A DNA stretch of 64,000 nucleotides, taken from contig JPHH03000087.1 in assembly GCA_000750105.3 (NCBI GenBank), positions 30,982 through 94,981 of the forward strand, given 5' to 3'. The first letter of the stretch is position 1. Every line of letters starts with the position of its first letter. Shown one piece after another: positions 43,384 through 53,836 of this stretch. The notes under the pieces are model-generated. The model made no database searches. It was not told where the DNA came from and worked only from the letters and a program-made list of their open reading frames with translations. The position numbers and the translations under genes were made by a program. The DNA comes from Tolypocladium sp. Sup5 PDA-1 (taxonomy: Eukaryota > Ascomycota > Sordariomycetes > Hypocreales > Ophiocordycipitaceae).

Positions 43384-44164
43384 GGGAGGGAGCGCCGGGC
43401 TGCGAGTTTGGCAAGCTTTTCCCTGTCACGTCCGAAAAGACGACCCTTGAATCCGTCATGATCGAGGACGATGTCGCAGGAGATGAGCCGGAGCCTGATC
43501 TCAAAGAGGGCGAGTGGAACCCTCGAGACAGCCATATGAGAACACCTAGTCCACAGGGACTAGGGAGGAGGTTTATAAAAAGGTTAGACATGGTGACCAG
43601 ACCATTGCGATCGAGCTCCATTGTTTCTTCGAATCCCCGGCAAGGGGTGACGCAGAGAAATGCCACATCCAAGGAGAACGAGACGGATAAGGCAAGAACG
43701 TTGGCATCGACGCAGCTATCCCCGTTGCGCCTTTCGACTACGAACGAAACGAGAGATGAGGTTTTGCTCCCGAAAAGATCTTCCGCGAGTGAGTCCTCGA
43801 TGAAGAATGTACCTGTCGGATCGAGCTGATGACTCGGTCAAGGAAAAAGCAAGGAATAAGGGTTGGCTAGGCACGGAAGCTGGGGAAAAGCAAATAATAA
43901 CCGGCTAGCCACGGAGGCACAAGCTAAAGAGGGAAGGATTTCACTTACACGGATGAGCGAGGCATCGCTTCAATTGAACAAGAATTGGGACTCAATGCTG
44001 TTTTGCCTCTATTTGACCCCTGAATCGGAATCGCACAACGCGACAGTACCGGAATCAGACGCAGCATCTCCGGCGAAGATACACGTGATGCGGCAAGTCT
44101 AGACCTAGGGCCGCTCGAGGTTTATCCAGCGGCAAACCTTGGTCACGACCTTGACGTACGAGTC
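43384..44164 (+). other. Open frame beside the hAT element, not assigned
   Basis: From about 43385 the plus strand is open to 43829 (SEKTTLESVMIEDDVAGDEP, EPDLKEGEWNPRDSHMRTPS). Composition is acidic, then Ser/Thr/Arg-rich, and protein-like, but no domain is recognised and no start is evident before the hAT end. It may be an exon of a gene interrupted by the transposon. Confidence 0.3.
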
Positions 44165-44995
44165 ATGAAGCCAAGTGATGATTCACGTGTGGCACTCCTG
44201 CAAGTAGCTATTGCGGGGTATGTCCCTGGGCCTACAATTCTTAACGCTCTGGTAACTAAGTTGGAATAGGGCCTTCAACAGTGCAGACCTATCAGACGTC
44301 AAAATCCATCTGGGCACGTTGGAGTTTCCAGCTCACAGCCTCGTGCTGACAGCTCAGAGTAGATACTTCGAGACTGCTTTCAAGAGCAAGTTTGAGGAAG
44401 GTGTGACGAGAGAGTTTCGGTACACCGATGGAAGCTTGCACGCCCACTGGAGGATGCTTGAATACATGTATACTGGAGCCTATTCTGACGACCCCGTGCC
44501 ATCATTGGATACGCAAGGCATGGTTTGACCCAACTTCCTGGACTCTAGATTAATTGCCACTTAGACGATGATGAGTTGTTGAAGGACGTCAGGGTTTACG
44601 CCCTGGCAGACTACTTTATCGTCGAGGGGTTGAAAGACTATGCTTTGCAGAGATTCAGAAGCAAGATTCGCCAGTTGTGGGTGAGTGAAAAGTTTGTGGA
44701 TTGCATCCGCGACATATATGACTCTACAAGCGATCCAAATTGCAGAATAAGGCAGGCTGTTGTTGAGATTGTACGCAAAAAACTACCGTCAAAATACCAC
44801 TGGTCTAGGATAATCATCTGTCAATCTCGGGCTCCTTATCATATTGCACCATCTGCCTTGTCTTGGGCCAGGTGGACCCTTCATTTTTTTTGGCTTGCCT
44901 CCGTCGAAGAGCCACCTCAACTGAGACGCACTTTTCAAAGCCGTCTGACCCCAACTGAGAGTCCTCTTCATCTTGTCGCAACTCTCCATCCCTGA
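44165..44995 (+). CDS. BTB/POZ domain protein with replaced C terminus
   Basis: Exons 44165..44217, 44270..44517 and 44565..44995; 243 residues. The BTB fold reads FNSADLSDVKIHLGTLEFPA, HSLVLTAQSRYFETAFKSKF, RMLEYMYTGAYSDD, then after the second intron DDELLKDVRVYALADYFIVE, GLKDYALQRFRSKIRQLW. Intron 1 is GT-AG; intron 2 (44518-44564) must use GC-AG (CAAG|GCATGG) because the nearby GT leads to an immediate stop. The product should form dimers or act as a substrate adaptor. After VVEIVR at about 44776 the sequence no longer resembles the family and runs to 44995 in unrelated residues, so the true C terminus seems lost to a rearrangement. Confidence 0.6.
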
Positions 44996-45075
44996 ACAAC
45001 AACCAATATAGCTACGGTGACTAGTACCTGAGCGCTGAGGCTCAGGACGATCCAAGGCTCTGGTTAGCTCTGCCG

Positions 45076-45489
45076 TATATGAACAACACCCGAACCATGT
45101 AAGTCATCGCCACTAAACCAATCCAATAGCGGCTGGGCCGCCAGCATACTAGCAGTTCTGCCTTGCAATGTCGACATTGCGAGGCAAGAAATATTGAAGA
45201 TTGCCGAGGTCGCCGATCCAGACGGCACCATAACTATGGGAGTCTTGACCAAGCCAGATCTTACCACAGAGGCGGCTACCCGTGCGGCGGTCATGGATCT
45301 ACTCATGGGCAAACGCAGCAACCTCAAGCTCGGTTACTTCATCGGAAATAACCGCAGCGCGCGGACGACAACACATCGACCGTTGCCTAGCGCGCCGCTT
45401 CTGACAAAGGCTTTTTTATGGCGCCGCCTTGGGCTAGCGCTAGTGAACGGTGGGTGTGGTAAGCCTTGAAAGAAAAGCTCCGTCACCTG
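45076..45489 (+). pseudogene. Dynamin-family GTPase fragment
   Basis: Begins inside the GTPase domain: YMNNTRT, then a 46-bp intron (45099-45144), then IILAVLPCNVDIARQEILK, IAEVADPDGTITMGVLTKPD (TKPD is the G4 motif), MDLLMGKRSNLKLGYF and IGNNRSA. A small insertion near 45355-45360 shifts the frame; in the next frame DDNTSTVA is followed by TAG, then RAASDKGFFMAPPWASASER, a second stop, and ALKEKLRHLL. The P-loop side and the stalk are absent. It is a fragment of a fungal dynamin-like protein, ended by a LINE piece. Confidence 0.75.
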
Positions 45490-46100
45490 CTCACCACGAA
45501 GGCGAAAAGGGCGCGAACAGGTTCCTTGTACCTGCATTTGCACATCTTGCCTCCTGTCACCAGAAGGTCCTTCGTTGTCACGAGATACATATGCATGCGA
45601 CCTTTACAACATAAAAGCATCAGAGACCCAGCAGTGCGCATGGGGGCAAGCGAGAGAGACGGTCGACCACTTCCTGTTCCAGTGCAGGAAATGGACGGCA
45701 CACCGAGCCGAGATGCTGCAGTGCACCAAGACACAAAGAGGAAACTTATCGTTCTATCTGGGTGGAAAGTCACCATCCGACGACGCAAAGTGGACACCAA
45801 ATATGGAAGCAGTCCGCGCGACGATACGATTTGCGATAGCCACAGGCCGACTCGACAACAAGCAACGGTGAAACAAGATCGCAACACGTTATCCGCCCTT
45901 CTTTACTAATCCACCCCACATCAAACACCTCATGCCATGAACAGCAGGCACCGCTTCAGCCGCCGTAGATAGGACGCTGAACACTTGTAGAATGACCTTC
46001 AAGCCAGCTTGCTAATCATACAAAAACACACGAGACCCCGCAGAGAGACGGAAAATGAGGAAACAAAAGCAGAAAGGGGACGCTGTATGGGCTTTTAGGA
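45490..46100 (+). mobile_element. LINE-type retrotransposon 3' fragment (copy 2)
   Basis: The frame 45575-45871 encodes LYNIKASETQQCAWGQARET, VDHFLFQCRKWTAHRAEML, GNLSFYLGGKSPSDDAKWTP and MEAVRATIRFAIATGRLDNK, related to the C terminus of copy 1 (shared GNLSFxxGGK). The following non-coding part (CCGCTTCAGCCGCCGTAGAT, AGGACGCTGAACAC) also matches the 3' part of copy 1. The exact ends are unclear and no TAA tail is seen. It is less damaged than copy 1 over the last 100 codons. Confidence 0.7.
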
Positions 46101-46181
46101 GGTCATGACAGAGCTTGGGAACCGGAAATGTACAATAGCAAATCGTGCCCTATTGGCTGAGAGCCACCGGGTGGAATAAAT

Positions 46182-46216
46182 TGTGTGTGTGTGTGTATGT
46201 GTGTGTATGTATGCAT
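46182..46216. repeat. GT/AT-type microsatellite
   Basis: TGTGTGTGTGTGTGTATGTG and continuing GTGTATGTATGCATG; a simple dinucleotide tract with interruptions. Confidence 0.85.
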
Positions 46217-46289
46217 GCGGTCTCTCAGAGTCGACAATACGCCCTGAGTGTAGCCGTGAAGCCTGCAGAATCTCCAGCGAGTCAAGAAA

Positions 46290-47530
46290 CGGGCGGCTTC
46301 GGGTAAGAGCCAGATGCCAAAGTTCGTCTATGGTCGCCTTGTGCGTAGAAGGTAGCCGACGTATTGTAGCGCTCCACTCACGTCTAGAAGCGCCTCATCT
46401 GAATGAACTCAACAAGCCCTTCACGATGTGGGCTACAAGACGGCTCTTAGACTCTTATCTTAGAACCAATCAGCAGGCCCCTCTACTGCTATGCGGTGTA
46501 TTGCCGCGTAGTTGTAATCCTGCCACTGGATCTGACCAAGATTGGATGAGGGAAGAGACAAAAAGATAACAATGAGACGGGAACCACATGGTCATCTTCT
46601 TCTAGAAGAATGATACAGTACGTCACTCCCCAATCTTGCAGCTGCACGATGATCATGTTATAGTCAGCTGCTCGTCGTGCGTCGAGCACACTCGAGCCCG
46701 TGGCCGCAGTTGGATTCCGGTGGAAGTCTGCGAGGGCGTCAACTTGTCGATTCATCGACTTACCATCGCCGGGATTGCCGCACGCTGCGAAGGTCAAGAA
46801 ATAGACACTCGACCAGCTATTGTCTAAGGGAACAAATGGCCAACATCGCTGGGACCCACAAAGTCTGAAAGTGGACAGGACTAACTCTGGATAGTCTCCC
46901 TGGCAAGCCTCACGTAAAACTGTCTCGTCCGATTGGACTAAACGGGCCATAGAGTCTTCAAGAGGTAGTGAATGGACAGTGGCCCTGGGAGTGCCAATAG
47001 TCAACAAGCAGACAGTGGATCGTCACGGCCATTGAGAAGCATCAGACGGGCATATTTTCTGTGGGCAAACGGCAGCGTAGACATGGACAGCCGCGACCTT
47101 CTCACCGAGTCAAAGAAGGAACAGCCACTGGCGAGAGCCAGATATCCAAGTTACGTCTATGATCGCCGCGGTGTAGGGGACAGCCGGCGATTTGCAGCCC
47201 TACATTCCCGCTTCAAATCGGAAACACTCAACCAGCCTCTCACAACAGGAGCCACAAAGCGGCACTTGGCCTCTGACTTAGGTCCACACAGGCATATGTC
47301 GGTTCTTGTATGTTGTATATTGCTGTAGCGTCCTGATCGTGTTATTGACGCTACCGAAACGCAATGAGAGGAGCGGCAAGAAGAGGACAATGAGGCGCGG
47401 ATATCCGCAGGTTCACGTAGCCATCATTCGGGAAGAATGATACACACGGCGCTTCCCAAAGTTGCAGTCGCGTGTGATCGTGTTGTAAACAACCGTTCGT
47501 CTTGCGACCGGTTCTCTTGACGGTGCGAAC
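46290..47530. repeat. Two diverged direct repeats about 0.83 kb apart
   Basis: The stretch 46290-46720 resembles 47120-47530: for example AAGAATGATACAGTACGTCA and AAGAATGATACACACGGCGC, TTGCAGCTGCACGATGATCA and TTGCAGTCGCGTGTGATCGT, GAGCCAGATGCCAAAG and GAGCCAGATATCCAAG. Similarity is partial and neither copy holds a clean gene; the longest frame (46489-47007, minus) lacks an ATG at its start. They may be relics of a tandem gene duplication. Confidence 0.45.
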
Positions 47531-48070
47531 AGGGGGCCAAACCCTGGCCATTCAGAAACCTTAGTTCCAATCAACTTTGAATGCCGTCCGCGACGGTAAT
47601 GCACAATCCCAAGTTAGCAGCGGCGATGACTCAACGCTCGCAAGTCATCTTTTAGACAAATCGTGAAGGACAAAACAGTGCCAGTTTCAAGGAGTTGACT
47701 TGGCTCCATGTCGTATCCCACCCAAGGCCGAGGCCGCACTTTAATTGTGAATTGAATTCTGGGAGGGTATTCACTGGGAGCCAAGTGGAAAGCCAACGGG
47801 AAAGAGCGATTACACCGAACAAACTTCTCGCGTTGTTTTCTACATACTTCAATCAATCGAACGTACGGTACTGTACAATAGCAATCAGATATGCCGCATC
47901 CGTGTGAGCACGATGCCGGAGAGAAGGTCACGGCGAGTTGATCGAGGCAATCATCAACAGGCCGCGGTGATAAGAAAGCCAAATTCTAGTATGATGACGC
48001 CAGCGATACTTGACGGCTTTAGGTTTTTCTCAAGTGCCATATGCTGTACCAGTACAGGAATCGAGTCCCT
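47531..48070. other. Intergenic stretch without a supported gene
   Basis: Short frames only; a 122-codon minus-strand frame (47614-47982) has no domain support. Confidence 0.4.
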
Positions 48071-48978
48071 CTAGTAATTGTACTCATTCGGCATGTGCCG
48101 GTTGTTTTCGCGCTTGCGGGCAATGCCCCTCCGCCTGCAACTCAGCTCTTCCTTCATGATAATGGGTATTGCCAAGGGCATAAATTGAACACTTCGATTG
48201 ACTCCGCCGGGCCGAGCGTGCCTCTTACGATGTTGATTGAGATTATCCTGGCGGTTGAACTGGTCTTTGCCGCAGAACTCGCACGTAAACCGGTTTGGTC
48301 CCTCATTGTGAGCTCTGAGACAAAGGTTAAGTTCGTACCGATTTGAAAAAGGTTGCCATAAGTTACAAGCATTACTCACGTTTGTTTGTGACGCTTGAGA
48401 TGTTCGATTCGCCGGAAAGCCTTGGAGCAGCCAACATAGTTACATGTCCACAACTCCTGGTGCTTGGCATCAAACGCTGTCTTGCAGCGCTTGACGGGAT
48501 AATTCCCTGTACTCCGTTGGTCCCCTTTGACCTCGGGGCTATCATTTCCTCCAGAGTTTTGCCCATTTTGGGCACGAAACACTGAAGGCGAGACTGATGG
48601 TCGAAGAAGATACTGCTCCTGGCTTGAATGGGAGTGCGTTTCGGACCCAGATACTTCAGGACTTGAGACATGAATAGTCTTAGGATATGAGGATGATACA
48701 GGGTTGTCATTCGTGAAGGTAGATTTTGATGACAGAAGAGATGTATCGGACCAGCAGGACTGGCCCGTTGAATCCGACTTGTCAGATGTTGAGTCCGTAC
48801 TGCTACGTGGCAAGCTGGAGCCCTCCAAAAAAGAGCCTTCTTGAGAGATATATAAGCAGCTCTGTAGAGCAAGGTCCGTTTCGAGTCCTTGCGTATTGTT
48901 TGGGACGGTCATGATTTCTGCATTCTCCGTAAACATGCTGAGGAAGTCCGCCGAAGAGAGTGTCCTATGCAACTTCAT
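48071..48978 (-). CDS. C2H2 zinc-finger transcription factor
   Basis: Complement of 48380..48978 and 48071..48314; the 65-bp intron lies inside the first finger's linker, phase 2; 280 residues. The N-terminal 170 residues are Ser-rich and disordered (SSLPRSSTDSTSDKSDSTG). Two fingers follow at about 178-230: CNYVGCSKAFRRIEHLKRH and CEFCGKDQFNRQDNLNQHRK, both with complete Cys2His2 ligands and the TAHNEGPNRF linker. A basic C terminus (RRRGIARKRENNRH) may be a nuclear signal. The paired finger arrangement is that of fungal stress and development regulators, but no ortholog is assigned. Confidence 0.85.
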
Positions 48979-50104
48979 CGCGTCAAAATTGGTGAAGTCC
49001 TGCTTCGTGATGTCCGTCTGCTGTTCAGCTTCGGCATTGTTTGTCGTTTAGACTGCATGTGTCGCGGCGGTAACAACCCGCCCACCGCTGTTAACGAAAT
49101 GGCTCACCTCTTGCTTTATGATGTGAGTTACACAGGTAGATGCTTTGCAAAGTGCGGTTCACATAATTCTACTTCAGGTCAGGCAAGCTACGTTGTAGCG
49201 CTATGATGAAAGCTAGGTGAATCGATATACTGCGGGCAACCGCGAGGATGAGGAGAGATGAGTGGAGATTGATTTGCTTGCTCCTCGTGAAATCGGTGAC
49301 TGCGTTTTCTATACTTAGTAAAATTTCTTCTTGACGTTCCGCAAACTCAAGAGAACGATATTGGAAGCAACCGTAATGACTTCAGAGCAGGATGCTGCCA
49401 AACTGGTCAACGTCTGGGGTGGTCAAATAGCGGACGTAGGGGAATGGTCCGTGACATGCATACGAGGAGAGCCGAACGAGCAGCAGAATATGCGCCTTTA
49501 TATTGATAGCATCGGCTGTATGTCTTAGCAACAAGTGTTGAACCGATCCTGCAACATTGGGGGCATGAGAAAAAATGCTGGAGGCGGTCGATCACTTAAA
49601 CGGCAGCATACGTGATAATAAAATGGACAACAACATTTGCCTTCAGTTCAGTGCTATGTTGCGTTTTATTTGACCCATCTTGTCACCCGTGCATCGAACG
49701 CATGCTGCCGCTTTGCCCGTTCTCGTATGCGCCCTGTGTTAGCAACGACACCAGAAATCGTCCCAATCGCTGGCCCAACCCGACCCTGGAATCCAACATT
49801 GATCACGCTCTTTAGCGGACGGCGTCCGCGGCATACTGGCCGACGACGGTCGAATTCGATGCCGGCCAATAGTTTCGCTGGTTTGAGACTCGCCCCGAAT
49901 CGGATCATACGGTAGAGGCACCATCTTTGGGATACTTTGCCTATGTATGGGTGTTCTTACGGACATGTAGCGCGTATAGTAGCATAACGACGGCACGACA
50001 AAAGACAGGCACTGGGGAATCGGCATTGCTCAATTGGCTCTACTCGGGCTAGTGGGGCTTCCCGTACCTGGAAAAGGGGGTCCTTGTCCAATCAAACTGG
50101 GCAG
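48979..50104. other. Intergenic stretch without a supported gene
   Basis: Short frames of 60-105 codons on both strands; none is supported. Confidence 0.4.
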
Positions 50105-50229
50105 GAAACGGGCCCGTTTCGCGTGCCCGGACGCGAAAAAACGCGAATATCGAAACGGGGGTAGGAGTCACCGAAACGATTGGCTGTTAAGTCGAAACAG
50201 GGCCCGTTTCTCGAGACAATACTAGAGAA
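50105..50229. repeat. Cluster of palindromic GAAACGGGCCCGTTTC-type motifs
   Basis: A perfect 16-bp palindrome GAAACGGGCCCGTTTC at 50105-50120, partial copies CGAAACGGGG (50151), CGAAACG (50171) and CGAAACAGGGCCCGTTTC (50193-50210), ending CTCGAGACAATACTAGAGA. The last motif recurs near 33450 next to CCGGTTTCGAGAGAC. It may be a small inverted-repeat element at the 3' end of the permease gene. Confidence 0.55.
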
Positions 50230-50236
50230 GGTTTGC

Positions 50237-52212
50237 CTAGAAGATCATGGCCAGGATGCGTCTCCAGGCCGGCCATGACGCCACCGTCTCCCGGTAGGCG
50301 CGGATCTCGTCCCAGTCCAGCTCACGCCGGCCCATGTCAACGTCCATCTGCTCGGTCCTGAGCCAGCCCTCGCGCTTCCAGGCATACCCCACTATCCAGA
50401 AAAAGATGACGACGGGGAATGCCAGGTACTGCTGGAAGAAGTTCTCGACAGTGCCCACGCCCGATTGGCCGGGAGGAGCAGCAATGGCGGTGTAAAACTG
50501 AAGACAGTGTGAGTAGTAGGGAAGGGGTGGGGGGTGAAAGGGGGGCTTCTTACCTGAGCAATCAACACGAGGACGCACAGAATTAAGCCGAACCACGAGC
50601 CATAGACGCCAAAGGCGGCCTTGAAGGGGATCTCGTCAAGGGTGTGGCCCTGATACTTCCAGGCCTTGCGGAATCGGATGTGGGCAAGGCAGATGGAGCC
50701 CCACGCGAAGAGCGCCGCGAGACCGACCGAGGCAAGCAGCCACTCGAAGATAACGGGACCCTCGGCGTTCAGGTTGATAAAGGCCAAGAGACCAAAGGCG
50801 ATCAGGACGATGACCGACGGGAGCGGGCGTCCCGACTTGTCAATGTAGGTGAAGATCTTGGGGGCGTAGCCCTGCTGGGCAAGGGCAGTCAGGGTTCGCG
50901 AGCCGCCATACACACCAGAGACACCAATGGACAGGACCGAGACGAGAATGACGAGGTTCATGAAGTGGTCGAATCCCTTGAGACCGGCGTACTTGCCGAC
51001 CAGCACAAAGGGCGAGGCTTTGACGTCAGCGTACGCGCTCGTCGACAGCAGAGCGGGATCGTTGGAGTCGATGAGCAGGCCGACGAAGAAGAGACCGAGG
51101 ATATAGAAGATGGTGATACGCCAGAAGACCTGCTTGATGGCACCGGGCAGCGACTTGGCGGGGTTGCTCGACTCGGCGGCGGCGAGACCAACCAACTCAG
51201 TTCCGGAGAAGGAGAAGGCGGCCGTGACGAAGACGGCGCAGAAGCCCTTGAAGCCGTTCTTGAAGGCGCCGGGGTCGTACCAGTAGCGGGCACCCCAGTA
51301 CTCGTCGTATCGACCGCCCGAGGGGCCGCCACCGCACACGAGGACGAGAGCGATGATCATGAAGATAACGGTGGCGATGAGCTTGAAGCTGGAAGCCCAG
51401 AATTCCTCCTCGGCGTAACCGAGTGCGCCAAACACGTTGATGATGATGATAGCAACAAGGAACACGGCGACCCAGACTCCGACCGATATGTCTGTATTCC
51501 AATATTGGACCGTGAGACCGCAGACTGTCAGTTCAAGAGGCAAGACGACGGCCCACAAGAAGACGTAGTTCCAACCCATAGCGAAGCCCCACGAGGGATC
51601 GATGAAGCGAGCCGAATAGGTATAGAAACCACCAGAGACGGGGAACAGGACAGCGAGTTCACCAAGAGCATAGACTGAGATGGGAGTCAGCGGCTTTGCT
51701 TCTGAGAAGGGGTAGGATGGGACAAGGGACACGTTGCTGCCCCCGGATCCGCGACGATTTGACTTACCGACGTTGAACATCAGGATACCAATGATCAGGA
51801 AGTCGACGAACAGAGTACCAGGGCCCTGTCGACAAGATCAGCGAGACAGAACCCAAGGACAAGAACCACGGCCAAGCGATGCGACCAGGGTCCGCGCTGT
51901 TGAAAGACTTACACCTGTCCTCAGAGCAGAGCCAGAACCGACGAAGAAACCGGCGCCAATGGAACCACCAATGGCGATCATGTGAAGATGGCGCGTCTTC
52001 ATGGGACGCACGAGCTCGACGAAGCCCGGGCCATAGTGGGCCTTCTTGAAGGACTCGGCGTTGAGGCCATTGCGGGTCATGAAGTTGTCTTCGCGATGAG
52101 CGCCAGACGTCTCCGTGGGGATGACCTGGCTGGTTCTCTCATAAGGGAGGCCATTGCCGCTCTTCTCGCCGCCCAGGGGACCGGCGTCGAGAGCTTCGTC
52201 CTTGGAGGACAT
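50237..52212 (-). CDS. Amino-acid permease (yeast AAT/GAP family)
   Basis: Complement of 51913..52212, 51768..51825, 50554..51674 and 50237..50497; introns 87, 93 and 56 bp, phases agree; 579 residues. The cytosolic N terminus (MSSKDEALDAGPLGGEKSGN) leads to RPMKTRHLHMIAIGGSIGAG, the family signature, then twelve predicted spans including GFYTYSARFIDPSWGFAMGW, LVGLAAAESSNPAKSLPGAI and LSIGVSGVYGGSRTLTALAQ, and the cytosolic C terminus with ELDWDEIRAY. This is a plasma-membrane proton-coupled amino-acid importer. Length and motif order are typical; no defect is seen. The substrate cannot be inferred. Confidence 0.93.
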
Positions 52213-52549
52213 GATGGCAGGGAAGTGGGTCAGCCGCCGCTCTCTGCGACGAATGGACGAGGTCGCAAGAGAAGCGGAATGGAGGGAGAGGAGGAGGAGG
52301 AGAAGAAGAAGGGGAACGATGAAATGAAGAGCAGATTCGCGAGCGCAGATTTGGGGGAGACCGGCCCTTCTTAAGGCGGGGGACGGGGGACGGATGGGCT
52401 TCTGGAAGGATGGCGATGGCTTGCGACTAGGAGGGTGGGCGCGACAATTCATGCATGGGGGTGGGCGGTGGCAGATCACAGACGTTGCATGGCAGCACAC
52501 ACCTCGTCCTGGGCCTGAGAGGCGATTGGGGAGAAAGGAGAGAAAGGGG

Positions 52550-52649
52550 NNNNNNNNNNNNNNNNNNNNNNNNNNNNNNNNNNNNNNNNNNNNNNNNNNN
52601 NNNNNNNNNNNNNNNNNNNNNNNNNNNNNNNNNNNNNNNNNNNNNNNNN
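52550..52649. other. Assembly gap, 100 N
   Basis: Exactly 100 undetermined bases, a conventional filler for a gap of unknown size. Upstream exons of the gene at 52661 may be hidden in it. Confidence 0.98.
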
Positions 52650-52660
52650 GCCGGACAACG

Positions 52661-53375
52661 ATGGCTCAACACACATCAGATAGCACGTCGACTGAAGAGT
52701 CATCTTCGATGGGCACAATTCAAGGTGAGGCATGGATGGGAAAGCCTCAGTCTTGGGTCAATCGAGAAGGAGATGGGTAGCACAGCCTCAAACCGACTGT
52801 CCGACGACCAGCCTTCCGACATCACCTGCAAAGAGCCCGGTTTGCTCCAGCAGCGCCAGTGTTCCATTGACTTCCAGCCCAGCTACGGAAGAACTGGGAG
52901 GCAGAGACAAAGGTCATATTGCTCCCATAGCAAGACAACTTCCCTACGTCTGATGATGTCCAACTCTGCAGGGACTGATGGCCTCGCTATCCAATCTTAT
53001 GGCCTCTACCCTCGCCTGGGGCAGGCTCCTCCTTTGAACGAACTCAAACACTCTACTTCGCACGCAACACAAACTTGCAGTCTGGATAGCAACCGAATAG
53101 AGAAGAGCGAGTCTTCCGGAATTCGAGATTCTCCGGCGAAAGAGAGCACCGCCATGCCACTTTATCCTGAGGCACTTTATGATGTCCGACTCAACGATGA
53201 CTTGGCTGATGAAGTTTCGAAGGCATCCACTGAGAACGGCGGACTGGATTGGCCGCTTGCTCCGTTGACTGGTGTTGGCGGTAGTCCGGCCCCTAATACC
53301 CCTGAGCACGTCTTCGATCTGGCCGACTTTCTCAACATCTCACCAAGCCCATCACAGGAGCAGGGAAAGGGGTGA
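52661..53375 (+). CDS. Ser/Thr-rich protein, regulator-like, unknown function
   Basis: Exons 52661..52724, 52781..52912 and 52972..53375; introns 56 and 59 bp, phases 1 and 1; 199 residues from the ATG at 52661. It starts MAQHTSDSTSTEESSSMGTI, continues through SPAKSPVCSSSASVPLTSSP and GLYPRLGQAPPLNELKHSTS, and ends with a compact acidic motif (PNTPEHVFDLADFLNISPSP). Low complexity plus the final motif resembles the tail of fungal regulators, but no DNA-binding domain is in view. The start lies 12 bases from an assembly gap, so this may be only the 3' part of a longer gene. A single open frame also covers 52650-53375, but the spliced reading removes stretches poor in protein character. Confidence 0.5.
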
Positions 53376-53836
53376 AGTGCATCCCCCCACCAAATTAGCT
53401 GCACTGCTGCTGTCTCGTTCAGCGCCGAGGATGTTCCATGCGAAAAGTGCTGCGTGTGGGTGTTTTCGTGGGCCTACTCGGATTTCCTGTGGGTTTCCAC
53501 GCTTTTTTGTACTTATGGCTAAATAAATGTACGTCCTACAAGATTTTAATACCTCCGGCCAGACCGCAGAGGTCATGAGAATATGATTTCGCCGTGCGAA
53601 CGGTTGTGGGTTACGGGATCCGTGTTCGGGCGTGGGATGAACCTCGTCAAACACTTCATGGGTGGTAGCTTAGGGTGAGGCTGAGCTAGGCGTTACCGCG
53701 TACGCTGGGTGCGTGCATGGGGTAACTAAGACCAAAGAATCTTTCCTTTAAGAAGACGCCGCCCCCCGGCCTACCCTTCTCCTCGTTCATCAAAATTTCA
53801 CCCGATTCTTTTCCCCATTTTGAGTCGTCACCAGAA

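Noticed and set aside
46489..47007. 172-codon minus-strand frame as a gene
   Set aside because: No ATG at its start; it overlaps a diverged direct repeat and resembles no family.
50644..51678. 344-codon plus-strand frame
   Set aside because: It is the antisense of the amino-acid permease, with an acidic composition caused by GC-rich codon bias.
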